NCBI GenBank assembly: GCA_026874595.1
Contig: CM049318.1
Coordinates: forward strand, 1,375,241-1,439,240
DNA length: 64,000 nt
Direction: 5' to 3'
Source: Sipunculus nudus
Taxonomy: Eukaryota; Annelida; Sipuncula; Golfingiida; Sipunculidae
Of the stretch, positions 11,030 through 23,190 are shown piece after piece. The position numbers were made by a program, and so were the translations under genes. Each line of letters begins with the position of its first letter. Position 1 is the first letter of the stretch. The notes below the pieces were generated by a model. It saw only the letters and a list, made by a program, of their open reading frames with translations, was not told the origin of the DNA and did no database searches.

Positions 11030-12520
11030 TCCTAAGTAGGTTCCAGTGCTTGCAGTAAAGTGCTCGATACACCGAAGGTAGAGCAGGTTAACTAAACGTT
11101 AAGCACGCTGGAGCATCGTGTTATTACTCGGAGTTTCACGCCGTTGCCGGTATCGGTATATATATATAAATGAATGTGAATGCGGTTGGTGTATGTTTTT
11201 CAGCTCGGATAATATGCTTTTTATACATATATTAAAAAAGGTGTAATGGCTAAGAATAATACAATGTAAAATTAATGTGTGAACGGATAATAGAAGAATA
11301 CATTATGAGAATAGAGCCTATCGGAAACGGTTTGTCCGGTTGGATTTTCATGGTGTATTAGTGTAGACGGGGATGTATTTTCGTAGGAATTTGATGCCCC
11401 TATCGCGAAAATGAATGATTTAGCTTAAATAGGACATGAATTAATGAAAAACTTTAGGTAACAAATTTTCGGACCCCTCTAACATAAAACATTCCAAGAT
11501 GTCACCCATGACAATTAATGAGTATTGCGGATATAGCGTAGTTGCACGTGTAACAGAACGACGTTCCCTTAGGAATCGAATAAGATAGTTCTTGTTTTCA
11601 CTTTATTTGTATTTAAGCAGAAGAATGAAAGCAGGTAATAAATTTTTATGCGACCTGTGAATAAAAAAATCCAAGATGGCCGCCTCTGCAATCTTAACAT
11701 AGTAATAATGCTTTTATTCTGCACCTATCATATAAAACTGAATGATATAAGATCGATTTATACATTTTTGAATGTGTTGTGTTCTCTGAGTTGCAACTGA
11801 CCAGGAGCTGCCTGATAGCCACATAAGGTAAGCAAGGTCAAGGCAAAGCTCAAGGTCAAAGGTATATTCGAACTGTTTAAAGCATTAAGATATATTTGGC
11901 ACTACATTGTCATACATCATGTAATATGGTTTTCAAACGGGAATAATGATATTGATCACTGAAGGAATGTTAAATCCTAACAGTATTATACTTATATACT
12001 GCAGTATGGTTTTAAAAAAGATCTTGATGCTTGTGATATCCTTTTTGTATTGCGGATTCTCTCATAAGAAGTACCAAGTGCCAACCGTTTTACTACGAAA
12101 CAAACATTTAGATTCAGTTTTTGTATTTATATGGAAGATTCAAAGATTCATAAAGCCTGGTTGGTGATCTTGATACAGATATTTTTCATGACATATAAAA
12201 CTATTCCAAACACTAGTGCAGCCGGGTGGATGGGGGTGGGGTGGGGCTGGGTAAAAACCGTTGTCTGGATATTTTTGTGGTAAACCCGAATATGAGCTGA
12301 AACGGGTCAGATATCATTTTAATTGTTATAAGTTTTAAATAAGGTATACTTCTAAAAGCTTAAAAGAAACAAATAGTGACCGAGAAAAAAAAACTTACCA
12401 GCAAACCTGCTCAGCAGAAAAAAGGCTTATCTGCACATGTAAAAATGCATACGAGTGTGAATTTTAATTATCTCACGGTAAGATATTATTTAGCCAATAA
12501 GATGTTTAATACTGTTGACC
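11030..12520. other. No recognisable feature
   Basis: About 1.5 kb without a recognisable gene. A short TA tract lies at 11157-11168. The 11030-11150 part looks like a repeat edge (ATTACTCGGAGTTTCACGCC), but I could not assign it. A G-rich stretch lies at 12220-12250. Confidence 0.45.
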
Positions 12521-12521
12521 T

Positions 12522-12666
12522 TGACTGACATAACTAATGAAAAAGTTCGTACACAGCCATTGATCTGAATGGCATAACCAATGGAAAAGTCCGTACACAC
12601 TTATTAATCTGACTGACATAACCAAGGGAAATGTCCGTACACACCTATTAATCTGACTGACATTAC
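12522..12666. repeat. 44-bp minisatellite, about 3.3 diverged copies
   Basis: The motif CTGACATAACCAATGGAAAA with GTCCGTACACAC recurs at about 12524, 12568, 12612 and 12656, a spacing of 44 bp. Confidence 0.85.
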
Positions 12667-13640
12667 TTTGTGGAGTAATGGTTTCACTGATTGGTGGTGG
12701 TCAACAACAGGGATAACGACGGGTAAAAATTACGATTTTGTCGTTCGAAAAAAAAAATCGTTGCTTTTGCCTGGATAAAACGGTATAGTCTCTGTTACCG
12801 TTGTTACCCCGCCGTGCGACAGAACCTTCCTTGGTATAGAAAATAACGTCGCCATGGTATGAGCACGGGAAGACAACGGATACATGGTCCATCTTACTGT
12901 GTTTTCAGGCGTAGAATCCCGCTAAATTGCGGACATAGAGCTTACTAGTTGGCCTGAGCTCATACCACTTGCCGACGAATCAAAATAAACAAGATAATTT
13001 TCACAACAGGTCGGGCAAATATGAGATCGCCGATACCATGTCCCATAAATGCCGTCATACGTAGCAGGAATCAGATCGGCCTTAAATGCGCCTGATTCAA
13101 GAGGGTATCTTGTGTTTAAATCACGGCCAATGAGCTCTCCAGATACGTGGTGGATTATGTTCTTTAATCTCCACACTATAACATGCTCACGGTATTTATT
13201 ATGTACATTTGATCATATGAACTGAAATATAGTCACTTTGTTTTACCAGTTCAAGATTTCAGTCTGCTTTACAGACTTTATTTTCTTTGATTATTTCAGG
13301 TGCTCAAAACAGTAAAATAGATAAAAAATAACGGATCATAAATGCAAAACAGGAAGTTAAGACCAAATACGATAGCATTTTTTGAGCCCAAAGCACACAA
13401 ACATTTCCACTCGAGCATTTGGTCCAGGAAGTTATTATTAACTGGTAATTACCAAGATTTTCAGACGTAAATATGAGCTTGAACATTAACATTATGCTAA
13501 GATCTTGATTTCATGTATTATTTATAAATACCCTACATATTGTGTTATCTATATGTGGTTCAGCTGTTGTTAGACTGGTCTCGGTGAGATTGGATGTTAT
13601 AAGAAACTAGAATGTATTTATGGTGACGTCATACTTGTGC
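12667..13640. other. No recognisable feature
   Basis: The 84-codon minus-strand frame at 12922-13176 has no recognisable motif and no obvious splice context. I do not call it a gene. Confidence 0.4.
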
Positions 13641-13872
13641 AGATATTTTCCAGGTACAAAGGGAGAACCAACAGTTCACCATAACCCATTGTCTGAACGC
13701 TCGTGGCACTGACTTAGGAGACTCCGTTTAAAGACGTAATAAAGATTAAGGCCACATAAAAAAATGTATTTTCTAGGAGTCTAGTGCCAATCGAGACACA
13801 AAAGGTGGAATTTTGCCAGCTTGCCTACGAAACATTAAATTTTGCTCTGGGCTGCATCCTCAGTGTGTATAT

Positions 13873-14074
13873 CAGGGGCGGATCAAAGATTTAGGAAAGG
13901 GGGGGGGGGGGTCCAACCAAGGAGGACTAATGAAAACCCTAAAAAAGATCATCAGGTCCGGAAAACGGGGGGTCCAGGCTGCAAAATTTTGTCAGAAACC
14001 CTAAAGTAAAGCTAGCAGCGGATGAAAAAGGGAGAGTCCGGACCCCCTGGACCCCTCCCCTGGATCCGCTCCTG
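13873..14074. mobile_element. Short TIR element (hAT-like MITE), G-rich interior
   Basis: The left end CAGGGGCGGATC and the right end GATCCGCTCCTG form a 12-bp inverted repeat with one mismatch. The 202-bp body holds a poly-G run at 13901-13911 and several GGTCC/GGACC blocks. Copy A of the segment lacks the element at the corresponding place (about 38110), which supports an insertion. No clean 8-bp target duplication (TATAT is shared by both flanks). Confidence 0.75.
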
Positions 14075-14830
14075 TATATGATCTACACTAAATTTAGTCC
14101 ATTTTAAAAACCTTTAAGAATTTTAAAGGTATTTGTGTCATAGCACAAAACAGTACCATTACCAAGGACTAGTTTTCATTTGCAAAAAAAAAGAGGCGAA
14201 TCCTCATAGGGTATTATTTTGTGTGGCCTTAGTGCCAATTAGGTTGTTTGCGACAGAGATGGGATATTTTTATTTGTATTATGTAATGGAGCGACATCTG
14301 TTTTTATATATTACTAACAAGAGTGATTTGTGCTGTGGTGATTTTCTGTAAGGGAGGCACTTCATATTGCTCGTTATTTCGTTTCTATACCTCACTTTAC
14401 CATAATTACTCTTATATAAGTGTCATCCCGTGCCTTAGTAACCACATTTATTTAAATCAGCCTGACTACTTTTTATGTCGCAGTGCATGTGATTTATATT
14501 TTAACTAGCCAACAAAACATTTTAAAGGTAAGAAAACCTTACCTGTCTGGAGACAGGTTAAAAAAACAGACATTATTGGATAAGGATGGTGAAGGCGCAT
14601 GATTCCAATATAAACCCTTTGTTAAATGACATAGAATAGAAGCGAAATACTATAAACTTAGTTATTGACCTTTGCTAATGGTCTATTTTAAAAGTCCAAC
14701 CGTGCAGCTCATTGATGAAAACAATTCGAATCTCACTTTTACAATCCGATAGAAACTTATAGATAGAGGAATATGAACAGTGTTTACTTGTTAATTTTGA
14801 CACAAACTAAGAAAGCTTAGAAACATACAT

Positions 14831-16072
14831 AGTGTATACAAATGAGGCAGTCTGAATACATTCCGGGTATTCATTCCTCGATGATTTAGTGTATACAAAT
14901 GAGGCAGTCTGAATCCATTCCGGGTATTCAATCTAGATTATTTAGTGTATACAAATGAGGCAGTCTGAATCCATTCCGGGTATTCATTCTGGATTATTTA
15001 GTGTATACAAATGAGGCAGTCTGAATCCATTCCGGGTATTCATTCTGGATTATTTAGTGTATACAAATGAGGCAGTCTGAATCCATTCCGGGTATTCAAT
15101 CTGGATTATTTAGTGTATACAAATGAGGCAGTCTGAATCCATTCCGGGTATTCATTCTGGATTATTTAGTGTATACAAATGAGGCAGTCTAAATCCATTC
15201 CGGGTATTCATTCTGGATTATTTAGTGTATACAAATGAGGCAGTCTGAATCCATTCTGGGTATTCATTCTGGATTATTTAGTGTATACAAATGAGGCAGT
15301 CTGAATCCATTCCGGGTATTCAATCTGGATTATTTAGTGTATACAAATGAGGCAGTCTGAATCCATTCCGGGTATTCAATCTGGATTATTTAGTGTATAC
15401 AAATGAGGCAGTCTGAATCCATCCCGGGTATTCATTCTGGATTATTAAGTGTATACAAATGAGGCAGTCTAAATCCATTCCGGGTATTCAATCTGGATTA
15501 TTTAGTGTATACAAATGAGGCAGTCTAAATCCTTTCCGGGTGTTCATTCTGGATTATTTAGTGTATACAAATGATGCAGTCTGAATCCATTCCGGGTATT
15601 CAATCTGGATTATTTAGTGTATACAAATGAGGCTGTCTGAATCCATCCCGGGTATTCATTCTGGATTATTTAGTGTATACAAATGAGGCAGTCTGAATCC
15701 ATTCCGGGTATTCAATCTGGATTATTTAGTGTATACAAATGAGGCAGTCTGAATCCATCCCGGGTATTCATTCTGGATTATTAAGTGTATACAAATGAGG
15801 CAGTCTAAATCCATTCCGGGTATTCAATCTGGATTATTTAGTGTATACAAATGAGGCAGTCTGAATCCATTCCGCGTATTCAATCTGGATTATTTAGTGT
15901 ATACAAATGAGGCAGTCTGAATCCATTCCGCGTATTCAATCTGGATTATTTAGTGTATACAAATGAGGCAGTCTGAATCCATTCCGGGTATTCAATCTGG
16001 ATTATTTAGTGTATACAAATGAGGCAGACTAAATCCATTCCGGGTATTCATTCTGGATTAATTAATTGATAC
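14831..16072. repeat. 56-bp satellite array, about 22 copies, with a 336-bp (6-unit) higher-order repeat
   Basis: The unit is 56 bp, starting AGTGTATACAAATGAGGCAG and continuing TCTGAATCCATTCCGGGTAT. Copies are highly similar. A TTAAGTG variant followed by a TCTAAATCC variant occurs at 15446 and 15782, exactly six units apart, so a hexamer block has been duplicated. The corresponding place in copy A (about 42100-42150) has no array. Confidence 0.97.
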
Positions 16073-16754
16073 AAGGTATTGCACCCTTATATTGAAAACA
16101 TTCATTCTGATCCTTACTTAAGGGTTATTTTACTAGAAAACAAGAAATCACGCCGGTTTTCGATTTACAAGACTTGTGTATAATGAAAGCGCCACGATGA
16201 GATTAGTCTCGTATCAACAATCTAGCAGTTGTTGTAATTTTTTTGTTGCTGAATTGAGACTGACTGTATGTTCTGTATCTCCACTTTACCGTGTGGTGTC
16301 TAGAGTTTATGTCTCCCGGTCCCTCACGCCGATGTACAGGGTTAGTCTACACATCCCAATCACTACTTTGTGATTTATATAATCAAGTGTTTGAAAGACC
16401 AAACAAGACAGCAGTATATTAAAGCAGATCTGTTTTTATTTATTTATTTATTCTTTATTTTTTATCCTAATTTCATTCATGAATTTCAGCATTTTAACTG
16501 ACCTTGACGCGAAACGTAACATAAAAGTATCCTCTTTCTTCAACAAGAAATCATTGGTTATCTAAACAGTGAAAAGCTAAAATCAATAAACTGTAAATCT
16601 AATCAAGCTAAACGCTAGCTCATATTCCAGAGTGTCGTGTGATTTACTTCAGATTTAATTTTACCCAGGTATATTTAAAGATATACCGACGCAGGGCGAA
16701 AGGTTATTATTACACAAGGTTAAACTATATGAATAATAACCATATATTCCGGGT

Positions 16755-16828
16755 AGGACTTGGTTTAGTCATTAAGACGTTGAACTTCGGTGCTGAAGGG
16801 CCCCGTTTCCAATCTCCCCCGGTGCCTT
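16755..16828 (+). repeat. Degraded tRNA-like head of a SINE
   Basis: A stretch resembling a tRNA. An A-box-like TAGTCATTAAGACG (16766) is followed after about 25 bp by a B-box-like GTTTCCAATCT (16805) with a C-rich ending, GGTGCC. It looks like a decayed tRNA-derived SINE head; it is too diverged to be a working tRNA gene, and no SINE body was recognised. Confidence 0.45.
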
Positions 16829-17070
16829 AGAAATTCGCTCTAATTAAATAGCGACAGGTTGTAACTTCGTGAGTATTATTAACCCCTGCACATGAAAATC
16901 TATAATCCAGAAGGCTTAGTATAATATATTATTCCTATCGTATGTTAACCTTTATCATCATTTAATGACATAGTCAACAACAGGCCATGGACCTATCCTT
17001 CATAAAAAGAACTGTATTTTTTGCAAACGTCAGATGCATGTTTATCATGAAGAACACAGTAAACAAAATA

Positions 17071-17104
17071 GAGAGAGAAAGAGAGAGAGAGAGGGGGGGG
17101 GGGA
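17071..17104. repeat. (GA)n(G)n microsatellite in the duplicated segment
   Basis: A GA-rich run followed by poly-G. It sits at the same relative position as the GA tracts in copy A (43123-43147) and copy B (47167-47250), so the microsatellite predates the duplications. Confidence 0.9.
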
Positions 17105-17340
17105 GTTGGAGACGAACACACACACACAAGAGAAATACCAGCACTTGTAATCTGACAGCTTACGATGTTTTGTACGAGCACAAACAAGTAGTAAACAAGA
17201 TAACGCCGATAGGAAGCCGGAGTGATAAAGACAGGCGTAATAACCAATCCCTAAGTACCCAGGCACGTCGTGAGAATCTACCTCCTGTCATCGAGAGTGA
17301 TCATTATAGTCGATGAGCCAGACCCAGTACCATCTGAGGG

Positions 17341-18300
17341 GAATAATTCTAATAGTGATTTTTGGCATGGTATACAACCCTGGAGTTGGAAATATGTGAT
17401 AGCATTGTATCGGTGGTAGCTTTCTGTGTGTATCAGCCCGTTTATATGCCTACCCTTAAACCCATTCATTGCATCACTTGTGTTAGACATGTAGGGGTAG
17501 GGGTAACACATCTGTATTTGCCATTTGCGATTCTGAGGGGAAAACTATAAAAGACATATCATCATAAAATATATTTAATTTGATATTTCTTTTAAATAAT
17601 ATTAAAAATGATGACCTTGGCACATTTTTACAAGGCCAGGAAGGGTCAACAAGTGCATATATGATAAAATATCAAATATCCCGTTACAGAAACGATTTTC
17701 ATTTGCAAAACATTTTCATCTTTGCGCAGGTTTTATAAAATAACATATATGATTGTTCCAAATTAAAGAATAGGCTCTGAGAATAAAGTTGTTGTGTCAT
17801 ACGCTTACCTTTTGCACTTTTTATGTTGCTGATAAGGGGTAGTAAAAGAACATTTGACTTTCTTAAGCAGTGGCTATCTGTAGGGCAAATTGGAGATAGT
17901 GTTAACATCTTTGTTTGTAACATTTGAAATACTTAGATTAAAAATACAAGTGACCTTCCTTTGGAAAAGATATGTGATTTCTGTCCAATGATACTAATAT
18001 GATGACCTTTGCACATTTTTCAAGGTCAGAAGGGGTCAACAAGTATGATTATAATGTTCAGTTGCCGAGTCCAATAACCTTGCACTAATGTAGAAGGAAT
18101 TTATTATTGCTGATCCTTGGGCTATTTTTTATCATTGCACAAATTCAAATGGGCAGCCGGTACTCCTTTTAAATTAAATTACATTGATTTGAATAACAAT
18201 TTTTTAAAAGTTTTAGCAAACTGTCTCCTTGACATAAAATGTGGACGGAAACTTTCACAAAAATAGTTACATGCCCAGATGCAACAATAATACAATAGTA
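17341..18300. other. No gene; two diverged copies of a short repeat
   Basis: GATGACCTTGGCACATTTTT with AAGGCCAGGAAGGGTCAACA (17610-17652) recurs diverged at 18001-18042, about 390 bp apart. Nothing else recognised. Confidence 0.5.
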
Positions 18301-19207
18301 ATCTAAAATGACCACCGAAATTTCTCAAAATAACGTGATTTGAAAATACGCCGTAGGTTTAACCATGCATGGAGTGATAGTTTGTGATTGGTTGTTGGGC
18401 TCTGTTGGTTGCCCTTTAGCAAATGTATCAAAGTAATATATATCCATGAACATTTAATATGACATCTGTAGATTGCATAATAATAATTATTATAATTATA
18501 ATTAAAAATTTATTTGGTTTATTCAAAGCACCAACATCTCTGGGTAGTTAGTAATAGCATATACCATATATTTTTTGTGTATTTGTGTTTGTTTTAAAGT
18601 TACACATAAATAAGTTAAAACATCTTAAAATCAACAGAATCTTGTTATAGTTCACATAAGAGAGCTAGAATACTATGGCATATTTATCCATTCTCATTAT
18701 ATCAATTATCGTTTATTTTGTATATGATTTTGTATTTTCTACAAATTATTTTAGTAATCTAAAATGACCACCGAAATTTCTCAAAATAACGTGATTAGAA
18801 ATACGCCGTAGGTTTAACCATGCATGGAGTGATAGTTTGTGATTGGTTGTTGGGCTCTGTTGGTTGCCCTTTAGCAAATGTATCAAAGTAATATATTTCC
18901 ATGAACATTTAATATGACATCTGTAGATTGAATAATAATAATTATTATAATTATAATTAAAAATTTATTTGGTTTATTCAAAGCACCAACATCTCTGGGT
19001 AGTTAGTAATAGCATATACCATATATTTTTTGTGTATTTGTGTTTGTTTTAAAGTTACACATAAATAAGTTAAAACATCTTAAAATCAACAGAATCTTGT
19101 TATAGTTCACATAAGAGAGCTAGAATACTATGGCATATTTATCCATTCTCATTATATCAATTATCGTTTATTTTGTATATGATTTTGTATTTTCTACAAA
19201 TTATTTT
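18301..19207 (+). repeat. Recent 456-bp tandem duplication
   Basis: Copy 1 starts ATCTAAAATGACCACCGAAA at 18301. Copy 2 starts with the same words at 18757 and runs to about 19207. The copies are nearly identical by eye; I noticed only a handful of differences, such as GATTTGAAAATACG versus GATTAGAAATACG. The unit is AT-rich, non-coding and unrelated to other repeats here. Confidence 0.95.
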
Positions 19208-19390
19208 ATTCATCAGTAAAGACGTTTTCATAGGAAAATAGTGGTTTGATATGTTTTACAAAGGATGCATTTTTATTCAATGTTTCGTCTGATCCAGCAT
19301 GTCTTATATACATCTGACTTTTAGTTGAAATATACTGTAACCAATGGAAAATATGTACGGAAGCTTGAGCGAAAATAAAGAAAAAAATAT

Positions 19391-19860
19391 ATTATTTTAC
19401 AGCAAACTAAGTTTCTTTCTTCAGGCTTTTGATCAGCTATGTATTATTTTACATCAGACTAAGTTTCTTTCTTTAGGCTCTTGATCAGCTATGTATTAAT
19501 TTACATCAGACTAAGTTTCTTTCTTTAGGCTGTTGATCAGCTATGTATTATTTTACATCAGACTAAGTTTCTTTCTTTAGGCTGTTGATCAGCTATGTAT
19601 TATTTTACATCAGACTAAGTTTCTTTCTTTAGGCTGTTGATCAGCTATGTATTATTTTACATCAGACTAAGTTTCTTTTTAGGCTGTTGATCAGTTATGT
19701 ATTATTTTAGATCAGACTAAGTTTCTTTCTTTAGGCTGTTGATCAGCTATGTATTATTTTACATTAGACTAAGTTTCTTCCTTTAGGCTGTTGATCAGTT
19801 AGGTATTATTTTACATCAGACTAAGTGTCTTTCTTTAGGCTATTGATCAGTTACGTATCA
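19391..19860. repeat. 52-bp minisatellite array, about 9 copies
   Basis: The unit contains CATCAGACTAAGTTTCTTTC, then TTTAGGCTGTTGATCAGCTA. Spacing is 52 bp, with one copy shortened by about 4 bp near 19677. Confidence 0.95.
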
Positions 19861-19864
19861 CTCG

Positions 19865-20150
19865 GGGCCCGGCTTGGACTCTCGTTTCCTGGACTCGGAT
19901 TTTACTCGAGGACTCGAGATGTCTAGCCGAGTCCATCCGGAGTCCAAGGAAAAAGGGCTGTAGCCTGCGATGTTCAGATGATCATATATTGAGAATATAG
20001 AATGTCCAATTTATTGTGTTTTAAATAAAGAGTCGAGCTCTAAAAGACTCGGACTCAAAGATGGTGGACTTAGACTTACAGGACTCGGACTTTGGCACTT
20101 TGGACTCGGACTTTCACTTGAACTCGGTTGGTGTAGACTCGACCACAACA
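19865..20150. repeat. Degenerate GGACTCGGA-rich low-complexity stretch
   Basis: GGACTCG, ACTCGAG and related words recur irregularly on both strands. There is no fixed period and no coding frame. Confidence 0.7.
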
Positions 20151-20366
20151 CTGCTTTTGATACCAAAGAGAGAGTTTGCGTTAGAATTCCCAGTTGTGAT
20201 TTCTTTAGTTGTGTAAAGGAAACACCTTGATTTTTTTAATCTGTGGAGGTTTGGTCTCTTCAGGCCCTTATTATGGTGCATGAGGACAGGGCAAGTCTCA
20301 CTTGGTTTGAAACTGTTTGCTTATTCTATTTTTTCTCAGTTGAACGCTTAGTGTTGCTAAGTGAAC

Positions 20367-20662
20367 TCAATAACCATGGGAAGGCTCACGTGTCCCATTC
20401 TGTTCATTAGTATGTTCCCCCACTGACTGTATGAGACGCAGAACCTCATCAAAACACACTGATACCTCGTACTCAAATAGAAGTGAAACAAGTTCTTTTG
20501 GGCCAATATGGTGGTGTACTTTGACACCTAGACCCAAAATCGTCTTATTTGGGATTTTGGTGATCAGAAATTGTATTGTCTGTGCAATACTCAGTGCTCT
20601 CTTTGTGTGACTACCCTCGGACACAAATGATGAGATGTCCAACAAGGTAGGACAGCCTCTGA
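20367..20662 (-). pseudogene. Possible 3' exon or remnant of an uncharacterised invertebrate protein
   Basis: On the minus strand a polypyrimidine tract ending ACTCAG (a splice-acceptor-like site just above 20660) is followed by an open frame. It reads GCPTLLDISSF...AQTIQFLITKIPNKTILGLG, then KELVSLLFEYEVSVCFDEVL, to a stop at 20367. The pattern (TIQFL...LGLGVKVHH..G.KELVSLLFEYEVSV.FDEVLRL) resembles a motif I recall from many uncharacterised invertebrate proteins, often near transposons. That link is from memory and is the main evidence. The next blocks I would expect downstream are not seen, so this is a single exon or a broken copy. Function unknown. Confidence 0.45.
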
Positions 20663-20969
20663 GTAAAAAACAAGTTCATAGTAATCAAGTTGAATTAATT
20701 TGGATTCAGATTTACTCTGTTCACAGATCTCATTTGAAAACATTTCATTATCATTTTTATTCTCTTCTTGTAAACGTATCTTAGCTGTCAGATAGATAAA
20801 TAGACACTATGGAACATGCACAGCCATCTGTTCTCATCACAAAATGTCTTCCAGGAAAAAAAAAATAATCTACCCTTGAAGATGACAAAATACAATGTCT
20901 GCTTGTCTGCTGGAGATTCCGAACTTTTCTGAGACACAGATGACTGCTGACGAAATGTGAATACCAATT

Positions 20970-21345
20970 CAGGTAATACAGGGTATTAGCAGCATGGAAA
21001 ATTGATGGTGCTCCAGAAATTCTGAAATTCGGACCTCATCTGCCAGCTGATCGCTGCCTTCATAGCATATGTATAACAATTTGGATTTTAAAACAAACTC
21101 AACTAGTCTTTTAGTTTTCTTCCGACACGGATTAAATGGTCGCCATCTATTCGGAAGCTTGGGATCACGTGACAAGCTAGGGTTCCCATAGATTTAGCAG
21201 TGTTCCTTAAAGTCGAAATACTTCGCTTGAGATCTACGTAAGGAAATGGTTCACTTTGTGTATGGATCAACCGTTTCTTAATGAAACGTGATATATGTTG
21301 TTTTAATTTGTATGATGGTACAAATGATTTATGACACTCCAATGT
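20970..21345 (-). pseudogene. Possible upstream coding remnant, two frames
   Basis: Minus-strand frame 21342-21103 (LECHKSFVPSYKLKQHISRF at its start) and an overlapping frame 21175-20969 (LVEFVLKSKLLYICYEGSDQ in its middle) look protein-like and lie upstream of the 20.4-20.66 kb frame on the same strand. They could belong to the same broken gene with a frameshift or intron between. There is no recognised domain. ECHKSF resembles a zinc-finger end, but the partner residues are not present. Confidence 0.25.
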
Positions 21346-21547
21346 TAATGTGGGGTCTTCATTTTATTCAGGCTCAACAGCTTCATGTAACAACGGGCTC
21401 ATTGATTACATGAAATAATTATGGTGCATACTCTCTCAGGGCCCACTCTTAGTGGTTGTTTTCCTTCAATGCACATTGGAAATAAATACAGATTCTTCAC
21501 TTATTGCAACAGGGAATGTTTAAGGATGGTATTACTTATGTATGAGG

Positions 21548-22298
21548 TTAGCCCTGCCTGGGCTTTAGTGTATTGATGTTTACTGCTAAAATGCTTAAAA
21601 TGAAACGTGAGTCCATGTACCGACAGACGTAACTCAGTTTTAGCTCTTATCACTAAAGCCCTATAATGTCCGTAGGGTGAATCCCTGATATTTGCATATT
21701 AGGGCGTCACAAGGCTCCTGACGATTCCCTCGCATTTGCATATCAGGCCGCCTGGCCTCCTGTGAATGGCATCGTTGCTATGAGGACGCTAACAGCGTCC
21801 CATCGGCAATAGACAGCTCAACCCGCTTGGTAACATTCGCACTGAAATCTTGCATGTTTTCAGAAAGTCCATACATGGACCTTCGTGTCCTATGATATAT
21901 ATCTGCTGTTCGAACGAACGGTCCATGGGCCAAATTTAAGTGCATTGTAGACCATGTCGCATCGATTTTGTACTGTGTATTTTTTAGTGTTCAAGTTACA
22001 CATGAAAGTCTTGCCACTGTTTATTTGCCAACACGCTGAACGTCGTGATCGTTTCAGTCAGCCGGTACATGCCGGTACATGAATTACAGTTTGACTGCGT
22101 TCGTCGCGTGTGGACCTGAATATCTCACGCTGATTGGCTGAGCTAGAGACACATTTTTTAACCGGCCCGCTTCGATGAGTGATGATCTGATAAACGGTGA
22201 CACACTGACTCTCTGAGGCTGAGGGTTATATGTAGTGTTAAAAATCTTGGCGTACTCAAATAGGCGAGGACCTAAAAATATTTAGACTGATTAAATGG

Positions 22299-22360
<62 letters not shown>

Positions 22361-22590
22361 CAAGCTGAAAGCCCACAATAGGAGGTTACTGAATTTACTA
22401 CATGTATAATTACGTCACTGGGAAAGACCTTAGTGCAGCGAGGCGGTGATGTGTGGCGCTGACTGTTCGGAACGGCCCAAGTTTACCAGTCGATGAAATA
22501 AGAGGGTCAGAGAGTAGTAAATAGTTATGAAAGTTGCCGCGAGGTAGCACAGTGAGAGAACGTTTGATTTCTGTGTCAGAGCCATTTCTT
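21548..22590 (+). repeat. Left arm (A) of a ~1.05-kb inverted repeat; pair at 29545-30630
   Basis: Reverse-complement match, high identity by eye, to 29545-30630. Shared landmarks are TTAGCCCTGCCT at the outer end, two ATTTGCATAT octamer-type sites (21688 and 21735 regions), the AGCGTCCCATCGGCAATAGA stretch, CCGGTACATGCCGGTACATG, the AT microsatellite, and AGCACAGTGAGAGAACGTTT at the inner end. The arms enclose about 7 kb with no transposase. Large inverted repeats like these could be the TIRs of a deleted Polinton-like or other large DNA element, or a segmental inverted duplication. No protein or target-site evidence chooses between them. Confidence 0.9.
22301..22359. repeat. (AT)n microsatellite inside the inverted-repeat arm
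   Basis: About 29 AT dinucleotides. The counterpart in the other arm is at 29815-29863. Confidence 0.97.
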
Positions 22591-23190
22591 TTGAGGAGTT
22601 TCAGTGGCTTTTGCCTAGGGGGGGTATTTTAGGGGTTTGGTTTTTGAATTGTAGGTTTTATTGTGGGAAAGAGAAGGACTAGCTCCCACTGAGTGGGCCA
22701 TGCGCTAGTCCATTCTTGCCTAGCTTGGGGGGGGGGGGGGGGGGGTGGGGGGGGGGGTTCAGTTTTGACGTTGGACGCCATTTGGCAACTCAATCGTTCA
22801 TTAGTCTTTTATGGATCCGGGGGGGGGGGGGGGGGGGGGGGTAGCGGTTTTGGTTCTCAGCTTGGATACATGTCGTGTCTACACATCGAACATATGGCAT
22901 AGGAACTTTCTACCTGGGGTGGGGGGGGGGGGGGGTTGGTTGTAACATGTGGGGGTTTGCATTAGTTATTGTTTTCTAAAATGATGTTGAGCGGGGTTAT
23001 TTTTCTGTTTTTGGGGGTGCTTTTTTGTGTTCTGTTATGATTTCTTTTATTGGGTTGCTGTATTTTATTCTGATAAAGGCGTTAGTTGATTGTTCTGTTA
23101 TCTATTCTGTAATTTTGGGAATGTCTGTTTTTCTCTCTTGGTAGGTCTGTTTTTGTTCTTTTCCTTGTTCATGTAAAATAATTACATATG
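22591..23190. other. G-rich stretch with three long poly-G runs
   Basis: Poly-G runs at 22728-22757 (one T interruption), 22819-22841 and 22918-22935, in a wider GT-rich, C-poor context to about 23160. There is no gene. The strand composition is strikingly asymmetric. Confidence 0.85.

Larger units (their letters stand above)
13641..17340 (+). repeat. Duplicated segment family, copy C
   Basis: Collinear with copy A at 38.08-43.38 kb. GGTGGAATTTTGCCA (13804 vs 38091), the GGCACTTCATATTGCTCG block followed by TTATTTCGTTTCT (14356 vs 38358), and the CTGGAGACAGGTTAAAAAA area (14549 vs 38617) all align. Past the 56-bp array, TGTATCTCCACTTTACC with CCGATGTACAGGGTTAG (16276-16345) matches 42424-42500. 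ACCAGCACTTGTAATCTGAC (17138) matches 43171 and 47278. No protein-coding frame is conserved between copies. Two private insertions are annotated separately: a TIR element at 13873 and the 56-bp array at 14831. Confidence 0.8.

Noticed and set aside
14831-16072. Regular repeats considered as a CRISPR array
   Set aside because: Whole 56-bp units are conserved with no unique spacers, and the DNA is clearly eukaryotic.
16755-16828. Functional tRNA gene
   Set aside because: B box too diverged and no acceptor-stem pairing; kept only as a SINE-head remnant.
22693-22902. Gly-rich plus-strand frame
   Set aside because: Translation of poly-G runs.
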